The position numbers and the translations under genes are program-made. Below, in pieces: positions 34,051-42,888 of a stretch of 64,000 nucleotides of DNA; position 1 is the stretch's first letter; each line of letters begins with the position of its first letter. The stretch comes from DATHBD01 sp035296325 (lineage in GTDB: Bacteria; Actinomycetota; Actinomycetes; Mycobacteriales; Micromonosporaceae). Below the pieces are notes generated by a model. That model was not told the origin of the DNA. It searched no databases and saw nothing but the letters and a program-made list of their open reading frames with translations. Where the stretch lies: contig DATHBD010000005.1 in NCBI GenBank assembly GCA_035296325.1, positions 20,255-84,254 of the forward strand. Direction: 5' to 3'.

Positions 34051-34860
34051 CTACCGGGCCGCGCGCGCCGAGCGCAGGGCGGTCGATCCGTCGTACGCGG
34101 GCACAGTGACCTCCGACTCCACCTTCATCTGATATTCCAGCCCGAAGTCAACGGTGGCCCGGCGGAACAGGCGAACGCCCGCCGAGTCGTCCAGTGCCCG
34201 CTGCATCCGCCCCGGATCACCGATGGCGGTCACCTCGAACGGCGGGGAGAACACCCGGCCGTCCAGCAGCAGAGTGTTTCCTACGCAGCGTACCGCGGTT
34301 GTGGAGATCACCCGTACTTTCATGATCATGATCGCCTCGGCCCCGCCGGCCCGAAGCGCGTTCACCACCGCCTGGACATCCTGCTGGTGGACGACGAGAT
34401 CGTCCGGGCGGGCACCGGCCGGCCGGGTGCCGTCGGCTCGGCGGGGCGCGTCGTCCAACCGTACCGTCACACCCGGGCCACGCAGCCTGGTCAGGCCCGC
34501 GGCCAGCAGATGATCGGCGGCCCGTGATTGTTGGGCGGCGACCCGCTCATCCGACCCGGCCTGCCCCTGGGTGTCGCTCTCGATCGCACGCCGGAGCTGC
34601 GCGGCGGAGCGCTCCGCCGCCGCGAGGTCGCGGTTGCGCTGGGCGATGAGACCGTTCAACTCGGGGCGGCGGTCCTCACGCAGGTCGGTGCCGGCCGACG
34701 TGGTGGCACTCGTGGTGAAGAGGACACCGGCGAGCAGCGCGACCAGCGGCACCAGCAGTGCCCATCCCCGCCCGTGCCCGCCCCCGCCGTGCGGCAGCAG
34801 AATCGCCGAAGCCCGGTACAGGGCACGGGTCCACGAGGATCCGCCGGACGTGTACTCCAC
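34051..34860 (-). CDS. DUF881 family membrane protein
   Basis: 269 residues. A single membrane helix at about 33-50 (WALLVPLVALLAGVLF), a coiled-coil-like helix (about 65-95, LIAQRNRDLAAAERSAAQLR), then the DUF881 domain: LRGPGVTVRLDD, VVHQQDVQAVVNALRAGGAEAI and RCVGNTLLLDGRVFSPPFEV. Such proteins sit beside crgA and pknB in many actinobacteria and are linked to division or septum regulation without a proven mechanism. It ends six bp before the sortase start and diverges from crgA. Confidence 0.9.
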   Translation of the reverse strand: MEYTSGGSSWTRALYRASAILLPHGGGGHGRGWALLVPLVALLAGVLFTTSATTSAGTDLREDRRPELNGLIAQRNRDLAAAERSAAQLRRAIESDTQGQAGSDERVAAQQSRAADHLLAAGLTRLRGPGVTVRLDDAPRRADGTRPAGARPDDLVVHQQDVQAVVNALRAGGAEAIMIMKVRVISTTAVRCVGNTLLLDGRVFSPPFEVTAIGDPGRMQRALDDSAGVRLFRRATVDFGLEYQMKVESEVTVPAYDGSTALRSARAAR

Positions 34861-35004
34861 CAGCCGCCCCTCTCCGCTGCGAGCCGTCGGCGTCCCTCGC
34901 CGGTCGAAACCGGACGTCCGGGCGGGAGCCGTACGTGGCTGGGGAACATTATCCCGGCTCGCGTTGGTACTGTTTGCCCGACGACCCCCTTCAGGAGACC
35001 AACC

Positions 35005-35289
35005 GTGCCCAAGTCATCCGTACGCAAGAAAAAGGTCTACACGCCGCCGGCTGAGCTCCGTCCGCAGGAGTCCACAGCCGCCAGCCGCAAGCCGAGCCCG
35101 GTGTGGCTGCCCGTGCTCGCGGTGACGCTGATCGTGTTGGGCATCGCCTACCTGGTCATCTACTACCTGACCTCGGGCTTCGCCGATGTCGAGTTCCTCG
35201 ATCCGCTGGAGAAGCTCCGGTTCTGGAACCTTGCCATCGGATTCGGCGGCTTGGTCGCCTCCCTCGCGGTGCTCTCCAGGTGGCGTTGA
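35005..35289 (+). CDS. crgA: Cell-division inhibitor/septation protein CrgA
   Basis: 94 residues from GTG 35005 (AGGAG eight bases upstream). MPKSSVRKKKVYTPP, two membrane helices (about 33-53 and 73-91, VWLPVLAVTLIVLGIAYLVI and FWNLAIGFGGLVASLAVL) and the final SRWR match CrgA. It interacts with FtsZ, FtsI and other divisome proteins to coordinate septation. Confidence 0.93.
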   Translation: MPKSSVRKKKVYTPPAELRPQESTAASRKPSPVWLPVLAVTLIVLGIAYLVIYYLTSGFADVEFLDPLEKLRFWNLAIGFGGLVASLAVLSRWR

Positions 35290-35405
35290 TCCGGTCCGGT
35301 TCCGCGACGCCCGTGTGGCGTTGAGGCCGGTCCGCCCCCCGCTGGACCGACGCGCTCCATTGTGCGCCGGGCAACAAACACCGCGGGCCCCAGGCGCGTC
35401 GCCGG

Positions 35406-35425
35406 ACGTTACCGGCGGGTAACGT
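35406..35425. promoter_or_regulatory. Palindromic operator candidate upstream of etfD-like gene
   Basis: Perfect 8-bp arms ACGTTACC and GGTAACGT with a GGCG spacer, 46 bp before the ATG at 35472. The form fits a TetR-type site. It lies in the likely promoter of the ETF:menaquinone oxidoreductase gene, so a fatty-acid-responsive repressor is plausible. Confidence 0.5.
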
Positions 35426-35471
35426 TGACCGTGGATCTCACGCGTCGGTAGCGCATCGGGGAGGCACAGGC

Positions 35472-37592
35472 ATGGGTCCGGTCCAAATCGTGGCGACGGT
35501 GGTGGCGGCCGTCGCTACGGCGGTCGCGCTGCTGCTCGTCGTCCGGGCGGTACGCCGGATCGTGGCGGTCATCCGGCTGGGCCAGCCGGACCCGGAGCGC
35601 TTCGACCGCAGGTGGCAGCGCACCATGACGATGCTGCGCGAGACGCTCGGCCATACCCGCATGTTGAAGTGGGCCGTCGTCGGCGCCGCGCACTGGTTCG
35701 TGATGGTGGCGTTCGGTGCGCTCTTCCTCACCCTCATCGAGGCGTACGGCGAGGTCGTCAACCCGCACTTCGAATGGCCGGTCTTCGGGCACTGGGGCCT
35801 CTACGGCCTCGCGATGGAGTCGATCGCCGCGCTGGGCGGGCTCGGCATCGCGGTGCTGATCACGATCCGCCTGCTCAACCGCCCGGGGCGGGCCCTGCGC
35901 AAGGGCCGGCTCTCCCGCTTCACCGGCTCGACGAACTGGCAGGGGTACTTCGTCGAGTGGACCATCGTCGCGATCATCGTGTGTGTCTTCGCCATCCGGG
36001 GCTTCAAGGACGCCGCGGGCGAGCTGGCGTTCCCGGTCTGGGCCGCGCCCATCTCGCACGGGGTGGGGGCGCTCCTCGGTGGGCTGAGCCGGGACGCCGC
36101 ACTGACCGGCGTGACGCTCGCCGCCCTGGTCAAGATCTTGATCAGCATGATGTGGTTCGCGGTGATCGCCAGAAACCTGACCATGGGCGTGGCGTGGCAC
36201 CGGTTCGCCGCCTTCCCCAACATCTTCTTCAAGCGCTCCGCCTCGCCCGCGCCGTCGCTGGGTGCGCTGGCGCCGATGAAGAGCAACGGCAAGCCGCTGG
36301 ACTTCGAGGAGGCCGACCCCGAGAAGGACCAGTTCGGGGTGGCCACGGTGGAGCAGTTCACCTGGAAGGGCCTGCTCGACTTCAGCACCTGCACCGAGTG
36401 CGGGCGGTGCCAGTCCCAGTGCCCGGCGTGGAACACCGGCAAGCCGCTCTCCCCGAAGCTGCTCATCCTGAGTCTGCGCGATCACGCGTATGCCAAGGCG
36501 CCCTACCTGTTGGGCGGCGACACCGCGTCGGCTGAGGCCAGGGCGGAGGCGGAACGTCCGCTGGTCGGCGGCGCCGCCGAGATGGGCGTGATCGACCCGG
36601 ACGTGCTGTGGTCCTGCACCACCTGCGGCGCGTGCGTCGAGCAGTGCCCGGTCGATATCGAGCATGTGGACCACATCGTCGACATGCGCCGCTACCAGGT
36701 GCTGATCGAGTCGAACTTCCCCAGCGAGGCCGGCGTCATGCTGCGCAACCTGGAGAACAAGGGCAACCCGTGGGGGGCGCCGCAGTCCACCCGTGAGGAC
36801 TGGACCAAGGGTCTGGACTTCGCCGTACCGCGGGTCGCCGACGGCGGCGACTTCGAGTACCTGTTCTGGGTGGGCTGCGCCGGTGCGTTCGAGGACCGGG
36901 CGAAGAAGACGACGCGGGCGGTGGCGACGCTGCTGCACGAGGCCGGCGTCAGTTTCGCGATCCTGGGCGACGGGGAGACCTGCACCGGTGACCCGGCGCG
37001 CCGGATCGGCAACGAGTTCCTGTTCCAGATGCTGGCGGCGCAGAACGTGGAGACGCTCAACGACGCCGGCGTCAAGAAGATCGTGGCGACCTGCCCGCAC
37101 TGCTTCAACACCCTGGCCAACGAGTACGGCCAGCTCGGCGGCTCGTACGAGGTGATCCACCACACCCAGCTGCTGGCCCAGCTCGTGTCCACCGGCAAGC
37201 TCACGCCGGTCCAACCGATCGACGGCACGGTGACCTACCACGACCCGTGCTACCTGGGCCGGCACAACCGGGTCTTCGCCCCGCCCCGCGAGGTGCTCGA
37301 CGCCGCCAGCCGCGAGGTGACGGAGATGCCGCGCAACTCCGAGCGCTCGTTCTGCTGCGGTGCCGGCGGCGCGCGGATGTGGATGGAGGAGCGGATCGGC
37401 AAGCGGATCAACGTCGACCGCGCGGAGGAGGCGATCGCCACCGGCGCCCAGACGGTCGCCGTGAGCTGCCCGTTCTGCCTCACCATGCTGGGCGACGGTG
37501 TCACCGGAAAGAAGGCCACCGGCGAGGCGGCGGAGGCGGTCGAGGTGGTCGACGTGGCGACGGTACTGCTGCGGTCGGTCTCCCGTACCTAG
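35472..37592 (+). CDS. etfD: Membrane Fe-S oxidoreductase, EtfD-like (ETF:menaquinone oxidoreductase)
   Basis: 706 residues. An N-terminal membrane part with about five to six helices (about 5-240, heme-b/menaquinone type) is followed by a 2[4Fe-4S] ferredoxin domain (CTECGRCQSQCP and CTTCGACVEQCP) and two CCG domains (CPHCFNTL with DPCYLGRH; then FCCGAGGARMW with CPFCLTML). The layout matches mycobacterial Rv0338c/EtfD, which takes electrons from ETF during fatty-acid oxidation and reduces menaquinone. The acyl-CoA dehydrogenases at 8924 and 55537 would be upstream donors. Confidence 0.9.
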   Translation: MGPVQIVATVVAAVATAVALLLVVRAVRRIVAVIRLGQPDPERFDRRWQRTMTMLRETLGHTRMLKWAVVGAAHWFVMVAFGALFLTLIEAYGEVVNPHFEWPVFGHWGLYGLAMESIAALGGLGIAVLITIRLLNRPGRALRKGRLSRFTGSTNWQGYFVEWTIVAIIVCVFAIRGFKDAAGELAFPVWAAPISHGVGALLGGLSRDAALTGVTLAALVKILISMMWFAVIARNLTMGVAWHRFAAFPNIFFKRSASPAPSLGALAPMKSNGKPLDFEEADPEKDQFGVATVEQFTWKGLLDFSTCTECGRCQSQCPAWNTGKPLSPKLLILSLRDHAYAKAPYLLGGDTASAEARAEAERPLVGGAAEMGVIDPDVLWSCTTCGACVEQCPVDIEHVDHIVDMRRYQVLIESNFPSEAGVMLRNLENKGNPWGAPQSTREDWTKGLDFAVPRVADGGDFEYLFWVGCAGAFEDRAKKTTRAVATLLHEAGVSFAILGDGETCTGDPARRIGNEFLFQMLAAQNVETLNDAGVKKIVATCPHCFNTLANEYGQLGGSYEVIHHTQLLAQLVSTGKLTPVQPIDGTVTYHDPCYLGRHNRVFAPPREVLDAASREVTEMPRNSERSFCCGAGGARMWMEERIGKRINVDRAEEAIATGAQTVAVSCPFCLTMLGDGVTGKKATGEAAEAVEVVDVATVLLRSVSRT

Positions 37593-37602
37593 CCGCGCCA
37601 CC

Positions 37603-37833
37603 TCACCGGCCACCCCGCCACGCCATGACGAACATCACGGCGAACACCGCGGTGATCACGAGCGTCGCGCGGATCGCCTGCCCGGTCTCCCGCCAGGCGG
37701 TCTTGCGTAGGCCACCGACGAGCGTCCGGGTCTTGGTGTGGTCGACGTGGGCGCGTCGTGCCCGCTCCATTGAGCGCCCCATTACCCACCCGAGCATCAG
37801 TACCAGGACGGCCCCGGTCATCACAGCGCTCAT
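37603..37833 (-). CDS. Small two-helix membrane protein
   Basis: 76 residues from ATG 37833 (AGGGG six bases upstream; a GTG at 37848 is the alternative). Two hydrophobic helices (about 5-20 MTGAVLVLMLGWVMGR and 55-72 ATLVITAVFAVMFVMAW) flank a basic cytoplasmic segment with RRAHVDHTKTRT. No family is recognised. It is convergent with the etfD-like gene. Confidence 0.65.
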   Translation of the reverse strand: MSAVMTGAVLVLMLGWVMGRSMERARRAHVDHTKTRTLVGGLRKTAWRETGQAIRATLVITAVFAVMFVMAWRGGR

Positions 37834-38069
37834 CACGGCCCCTATCACCTGCGGTAGCTACAAACCCAGCATTCACCCGCACAAGTGACAAAACAATATC
37901 CGATCAGCCGGCCCTGATCGGGCCATATCCCGGCATCGGCCTCCTCCCCGGGCCGCTCAAGATCGTCGTCGCCGGAGGTCTCCCGCTTCACGCCCGGCGC
38001 GGGCAGCGGCGCCTTCCGGCTCGACCGAGGGCGGGAGCAGGGGCGGCACCGGGCGGTGGTCGGAGCGGC

Positions 38070-39440
38070 ATGAAAGAATTGTGGCGAGGTGAATCGACCA
38101 TCGACGCGGGTTTGTTAGTCACGCTGCTGCCACTGCTGGCGTTCCTGCTCCTGACAGCAGCCAACGCTGGCTTCGTCGCGGCCGAGTTTTCCCTGGTCAC
38201 GGTGGACCGGGCGGAGATCGAGCGGCAGGCCGCCGCCGGAGATCCGGTCGCCGCCACGGTCCGTCGGGCGCTGCGCGAGCTCTCCTTCCAGCTCTCCGGA
38301 GCCCAGCTCGGCATCACCCTGACCGCCCTGCTCACCGGGTATCTTGCCGAGCCGGCCCTGGCCCGGCTCCTGGCACCGGCGCTGCGCCCGATCGCCGGGT
38401 CCGCCACCGCCGGCGCATCGCACGTGGCGGCGCTGGTCGTCGCCACGATCTTCTCGATGCTCTTCGGCGAGCTGGTGCCGAAGAACGCCGCGCTGGCGAA
38501 GCCGATGCCCGTCGCCCGGGCCACCGCCGGGCCGCAGCGCCGGTTCTCCACGATGTTCAAGTGGCTGATCAGTGCGCTCAACGGCTCGGCCAACTGGATC
38601 GTCCGCCGCTTCGGCATCGAGCCCCAGGAAGAGCTGGCCAGCGCGCGCTCGCCCGAGGAGCTGGGCCTGCTGGCAGCGATCTCGGCGCAGGCCGGAGCAC
38701 TGCCGCGGGACACCGCCGTACTGCTGCAGCGCACCATCCGGTTCGGCGACAAGCGGGCCGCCGAGGCGATGACGCCGCGGGTCGACGTGGTGGCCCTGCG
38801 AGCCGACATGATGATCAGCGAGATGCTGGACACGGCACGGGAGACCGGCCACAGCCGGTTCCCGGTGTACCAGGAGACCCTGGACTCGGTCACCGGCGTG
38901 ATCGCGGTGACCGACGCGCTCGGCGTACCCCCGGTGCGACGCGGCGTCACGATGGTCGCCGCGGTGGCCCGCGAGCCGGTGTACGTCCCGGAGAGCCTCG
39001 ACCTGGACGGAGTGCTCGCGACGCTGCGGGAGTACCGAGCCGACCTCGCTATCGTCGTCGATGAGTACGGCGGCACCGACGGGGTGGTGAGCATCGAGGA
39101 CCTGGTCGAGGAGCTGGTCGGTGAGATCGCCGACGAGCACGACGTCGACGAGCCGGCCGACGCCTCCCTCAGCGTGCCGGACCTCACCGCGCCCGGCGCC
39201 GAGCGCACCACGCTCGTCGAGGGGGTTCTGCGCTCCGATGAGCTGGCCGAGCAGACCGGCTTCCGCATGCCGGAGGGCCCCTACGAGACGCTTGCGGGTT
39301 TCCTGATGGCCCGACTGGGACACATCCCGGTGGTGGCCGAAACGTTGATCGAGGACGGTTGGGAGTTCACCATCGTGGAGGTCGACCGGCACCGGATCGA
39401 GCAGGTCCGCGTCGTCCGCCCGGAGGCGTTCAATGACTGA
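38070..39440 (+). CDS. CNNM/CBS/CorC-domain membrane protein (hemolysin C family)
   Basis: 456 residues from ATG 38070 (CGGAG just upstream; later codons are possible). DUF21/CNNM membrane domain at about 10-200 (LLLTAANAGFVAAEFSLVTVDR, SGAQLGITLTALLTGYLAEP, FGELVPKN), then two CBS motifs (about 235-360), ending with a CorC_HlyC domain (VDEYGGTDGVVSIEDLVEEL, then the PEGPYETLAGFLM strand pair). Family members transport or sense Mg2+ or other cations. The stop overlaps the next, related gene by eight bases. Confidence 0.9.
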   Translation: MKELWRGESTIDAGLLVTLLPLLAFLLLTAANAGFVAAEFSLVTVDRAEIERQAAAGDPVAATVRRALRELSFQLSGAQLGITLTALLTGYLAEPALARLLAPALRPIAGSATAGASHVAALVVATIFSMLFGELVPKNAALAKPMPVARATAGPQRRFSTMFKWLISALNGSANWIVRRFGIEPQEELASARSPEELGLLAAISAQAGALPRDTAVLLQRTIRFGDKRAAEAMTPRVDVVALRADMMISEMLDTARETGHSRFPVYQETLDSVTGVIAVTDALGVPPVRRGVTMVAAVAREPVYVPESLDLDGVLATLREYRADLAIVVDEYGGTDGVVSIEDLVEELVGEIADEHDVDEPADASLSVPDLTAPGAERTTLVEGVLRSDELAEQTGFRMPEGPYETLAGFLMARLGHIPVVAETLIEDGWEFTIVEVDRHRIEQVRVVRPEAFND

Positions 39441-40476
39441 ACTCATCATCACCGTCGTCCTGCTGACCGGGAACGCGTTCTTCGTGGGCGCCGAGTTCGC
39501 GCTGATCGCCGCGCGGCGTACCGTCATTGAACCGCTCGCCCAGACCGGCTCCCGGCGGGCGCGCTCCGCGCTGCGGGCGATGAACGAGATCCCGCTGATG
39601 ATCGCCGGAGCGCAACTCGGCATCACGATCTGCTCGCTCGGTCTCGGCGCCATCGCGGAGCCGGCCCTGGCGCACCTGATCGAGGCGCCGTTCCACGCCA
39701 TCGGCGTGCCGGACGCTGCCCTGCACCCGCTGGCCTTCGTCCTCGCGCTCGGTGTGGTGGTCTTCGCGCACACCGTGCTCGGTGAGATGGTGCCGAAGAA
39801 TCTGACGCTGGCCGGCCCGGAGCGCGCGGTGCTCTGGCTCGGTCCGTTGATGCTGATGTTCTGCCTCGGGCTCAAGCCCCTGCTGCGGACGCTGCAGTGG
39901 GCCTCGCGGGTGATCCTCGGACTGTGGAACATCCAGGCGACCGATGCGGTGAAGACCGTGTTCACCGCCGAGGAACTGGCCGGTCTGGTGTCGCAGGCGC
40001 GCACCGAGGGCATGCTCGACCCGGAGCAGCACGCCCGGATCACCGGTGCGCTGGCGCTGAGCCAACGCACCGCCAACGACGCCCTGCAGCCGTGGGCCAC
40101 GGTGACGACGGTCGCGGAGGACGTGTCGGCCGCGTCGCTGGAGGTCCTGGCCACCCGGACCGGTCGGTCGCGCTTCCCGGTCGTGGAGCGGACATCGCGG
40201 CGGGTGCTCGGCTTCGTGCACGTCAAGGACGTGCTCGGCTACGCCGGGCCGCAGCGACGCAAGCCGATTCCGGCCGAGCTGATCCGGCCGCTGCCGGTGG
40301 TCCCGCCGGAGCGGACGCTCGCCGAGCTTCTGCTCCGCATGCGCCGGGAACGGCGACACATGGTGCTGGTCAGCGACGGCGTACGGCCCCTCGGAGTAGT
40401 CACGCTCGACGATGTACTGACCGCCATCGTGGGCAAAGGCTCGAGCACGGAGCGTAAGCGGCTCGCTGCCGTGTGA
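39433..40476 (+). CDS. CNNM/CBS-domain membrane protein, second of tandem pair
   Basis: 347 residues. DUF21/CNNM domain (about 1-190: NAFFVGAEFALIAARRT, AGAQLGITICSLGLGAIAEP, LGEMVPKNLTLAGPERAV) and a CBS pair (about 205-335, ending GVVTLDDVLTAIVG). The C-terminal CorC_HlyC domain of its upstream neighbour is missing, so the pair may work as a heteromeric complex. Start ATG lies inside the preceding gene. Confidence 0.9.
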   Translation: MTELIITVVLLTGNAFFVGAEFALIAARRTVIEPLAQTGSRRARSALRAMNEIPLMIAGAQLGITICSLGLGAIAEPALAHLIEAPFHAIGVPDAALHPLAFVLALGVVVFAHTVLGEMVPKNLTLAGPERAVLWLGPLMLMFCLGLKPLLRTLQWASRVILGLWNIQATDAVKTVFTAEELAGLVSQARTEGMLDPEQHARITGALALSQRTANDALQPWATVTTVAEDVSAASLEVLATRTGRSRFPVVERTSRRVLGFVHVKDVLGYAGPQRRKPIPAELIRPLPVVPPERTLAELLLRMRRERRHMVLVSDGVRPLGVVTLDDVLTAIVGKGSSTERKRLAAV

Positions 40477-40641
40477 AGTACCGTTCCGGTCGCCTTGCAG
40501 GTGGCATGGGGATTCACTAACCTCAGCGCGTCACACCGTTCGCACGGACCCGCCTGGCCCCGCCGGCGAGCCCGGTCGCCACCCCACAGTGACTACGGTG
40601 TGTCACCGCGTTCCGGCGCTCGGGGTACGAGGAGCTGGCTT

Positions 40642-41643
40642 ATGGCATCCGCGCGTGGACTGACGGCCACCATGGCCAGGGCGGCAGTGGCCACCGCCAC
40701 CGCCTGCCTCGTTCTGGTCGCATCCACATCGGCGTACGCGGCCCCGACGCCCGCCGAGGTCGAGGCGCAGATCGACGCCGCCTGGGAGCACCTCGAGCCG
40801 GTGATCGAGCAGTACAACGCCGTCCGGGTGGAACTCAAGGCCAGCCAGGGCAAGGCCGCTGAACTCCAGGCGAAGATGGCTCCGCTGCAGCTGCAGGTGG
40901 ATCTCGCGCTGGACCGGGTGTCCGACATCGCGGTCCGGGCCTACATGGGCGGCTCCACCACCACCCTGAACGCCATGCTGAGCGGCGGCTCACCGGCGAC
41001 CCTGGCGGACCAGCTCAGCCTGCTGAACCAGTTGGCCCGAGCCGACCGGGACCGGATCCAGGCGGTCACCCAGACCAGGGACACCTACACGAAGGAGAAG
41101 GTCGCGCTCGATGCGCTGGTCGGCAAACTGGCCGCCCAGGACGCGGAGCTCGCCGGCAAGAAGCAAGAGATCGAGAAGAAGATCAACGATCTGGAGAAGA
41201 TGCGCCAACAGGCGTCCAGGTCGGCCGGACCAGGCGTTGCGCCGGCGAAACCCCCGACCAACAACACCCCGTGCCCGCTGCAGGCCGGCAGCGGCGCGGC
41301 CGCCGTGGCGGTGGCGAAGGCGTGCGATCAGCTCGGCAAGCCGTACTACTGGGGGGCCGAGGGTCCGAATTCGTTCGACTGCTCCGGCTTGACCATGTTC
41401 GCGTGGAAGGCGGCCGGTCGCTCCCTGCCGCACAACGCCAAGGCGCAGTACAACTCCATGCCCCACGTGACCAGGGCTCAGCTGCGCCCCGGCGACCTGG
41501 TCTTCTCCTACTCCGACCTGCACCACGTCGGCCTGTACATCGGCGGCGGCTACGTCGTGCACGCCCCGAGAAGCGGCAAAACGGTCGAGGTGACGCCGGC
41601 CGACCGACCCGGCACCCCGCAGTTCTACGGCCGCCCGGGCTGA
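40642..41643 (+). CDS. Secreted NlpC/P60 peptidoglycan hydrolase
   Basis: 333 residues from ATG 40642 (GAGGAG eight bases upstream). Signal peptide to about residue 33 (STSAYA-AP), a coiled-coil region at about 35-195 (LKASQGKAAELQAKMAPLQL and KKQEIEKKINDLEKMRQ), then an NlpC/P60 domain with C247 in FDCSGLT, and HHVGLYIGGGYVVHAP supplying the His. RipA-type endopeptidases with this layout cleave the peptide stem to separate daughter cells. The 165 bp upstream contain no gene and no riboswitch that I could recognise. Confidence 0.92.
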   Translation: MASARGLTATMARAAVATATACLVLVASTSAYAAPTPAEVEAQIDAAWEHLEPVIEQYNAVRVELKASQGKAAELQAKMAPLQLQVDLALDRVSDIAVRAYMGGSTTTLNAMLSGGSPATLADQLSLLNQLARADRDRIQAVTQTRDTYTKEKVALDALVGKLAAQDAELAGKKQEIEKKINDLEKMRQQASRSAGPGVAPAKPPTNNTPCPLQAGSGAAAVAVAKACDQLGKPYYWGAEGPNSFDCSGLTMFAWKAAGRSLPHNAKAQYNSMPHVTRAQLRPGDLVFSYSDLHHVGLYIGGGYVVHAPRSGKTVEVTPADRPGTPQFYGRPG

Positions 41644-41645
41644 CT

Positions 41646-42224
41646 TCAGCCGGTCGGCCAGGTCCGCCAGTTCTGCCACGCGCGACTCGCGGTGGGCCCG
41701 CGCTGACCCTGGTACCGCGAGCCGTACACCGCCGATCCGTACGGATGCTCCGCCGGCGAGGACAACCGGAAGATGCACAGCTGCCCGATCTTCATCCCGG
41801 GCCACAGCGTGATCGGCAGGTTCGCCACATTGGACAGCTCCAGCGTGACGTGCCCGGAGAAGCCCGGGTCGATGAAGCCGGCGGTGGAGTGGGTGAGCAG
41901 CCCGAGTCGGCCCAGGCTGGACTTGCCCTCCAGGCGGCCGGCGAGCTGATCGCCAAGCGTGATCACCTCGAGCGTGGACGCCAGCACGAACTCGCCCGGG
42001 TGCAGCACGAACGGCTGCCCGTCCACGACCTCCACCATCGCCGTGAGGTCGTCCTGCTGGACCGCCGGGTCGATGTGTGTGTACAGGTGGTTGTTGAACA
42101 CCCGGAACCAGCGATCCAGCCGCACGTCGATGCTGGACGGCTGGACCAGCGCCGGCTCGAACGGCTCAAGCCGGAGCTGGCCGGACTTCAGCTCACCAAC
42201 CAGATCGCGGTCGCTCAGCAGCAT
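41646..42224 (-). CDS. dcd: dCTP deaminase
   Basis: 192 residues from ATG 42224. Signatures: LLSDRDLVGELKSGQL, QPSSIDVRLD, LEGKSSLGRLGLLTHSTAGFIDPGF (written across the active site) and HVTLELSN. It deaminates dCTP to dUTP; actinobacterial enzymes often also hydrolyse to dUMP. The stop lies two bp from the convergent NlpC/P60 stop, leaving no room for a separate terminator. Confidence 0.94.
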   Translation of the reverse strand: MLLSDRDLVGELKSGQLRLEPFEPALVQPSSIDVRLDRWFRVFNNHLYTHIDPAVQQDDLTAMVEVVDGQPFVLHPGEFVLASTLEVITLGDQLAGRLEGKSSLGRLGLLTHSTAGFIDPGFSGHVTLELSNVANLPITLWPGMKIGQLCIFRLSSPAEHPYGSAVYGSRYQGQRGPTASRAWQNWRTWPTG

Positions 42225-42362
42225 CCGACGAGCGTACGGCGGGCCTGACACGGGTCGGTGCCCGCCCCGACTGCGGGCCGCGCCACGACCCGGGTTGGCC
42301 CCGCCGCCCGCGCCGGGTACCGCGACGTTGTCGTTCCGACGCGTGCCGCCTAGGGTCTGGCC

Positions 42363-42785
42363 ATGACCGAGCCGAGCACGTCTCAGCAATCGCGGCGGTC
42401 GATCACCATCCGGCGGCTGACCTTGGTATTGTTCCTGTACTTCGGCTGGTACGTGGGGTGCGCCGTGGTGGCCCTCTGGAGAGCGGCGTCCATGAGGGGC
42501 GAGTGGTACCTCCCGGCGCAGGGCGATGCCTACACCGGCTCAAGCGAAGCCTGGCCCGGTGCCCTGGATGCGGTGTGGCCGCTCCTCACCTACACCGCGC
42601 TCCTGGGGAACTACGTCGCCGTACCCGCGGTGGTGTTTGCCGGCTTCCGGCTGGCCGACCCCGAGGTGCGCGCGTCGCGGGCCACCTGGACCTGGTTGCT
42701 GGTCGGCGCTCTGCTGGTCGCGGGCACCGTTGTGGTCGGGTCATCGGACCCCGGGGACCAGGTCCGGAACTGGATCCTGGACTGA
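42363..42785 (+). CDS. Small three-helix membrane protein
   Basis: 140 residues. Hydrophobic helices at about 20-41 (LTLVLFLYFGWYVGCAVVAL), 76-97 (LLTYTALLGNYVAVPAVVFA) and 108-126 (TWTWLLVGALLVAGTVVVG), with a short basic N-terminus. No family is recognised. It is divergent from dcd and has no obvious functional neighbour. Confidence 0.65.
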   Translation: MTEPSTSQQSRRSITIRRLTLVLFLYFGWYVGCAVVALWRAASMRGEWYLPAQGDAYTGSSEAWPGALDAVWPLLTYTALLGNYVAVPAVVFAGFRLADPEVRASRATWTWLLVGALLVAGTVVVGSSDPGDQVRNWILD

Positions 42786-42860
42786 CGTCGCCAGAGCTCG
42801 GGTCCACCCGGCGCCGGCCGTTCCACGGCCGAGGGACACCCGGCCGGGTGTCTACTGTGT

Positions 42861-42876
42861 TCGTACATATGTTCGA
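42861..42876. promoter_or_regulatory. LexA/SOS-box-like site
   Basis: TCGTACATATGTTCGA matches the actinobacterial LexA box TCGAAC-N4-GTTCGA in 11 of 12 defined positions, with the common ATAT centre. It ends 12 bp before the ATG at 42889. Overlap with the promoter would allow repression by LexA and induction by DNA damage. Binding is inferred. Confidence 0.5.
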
Positions 42877-42888
42877 TAGAGTGTGCGG

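Noticed and set aside
35409..37613. 730-residue minus-strand frame opposite the etfD-like gene
   Set aside because: Shadow; the plus strand has complete ferredoxin and CCG motifs.
40477..40641. Possible cyclic di-AMP (ydaO) riboswitch before the NlpC/P60 gene
   Set aside because: Such hydrolase genes often carry one, but I could not match the conserved ydaO core; a covariance-model search would decide.
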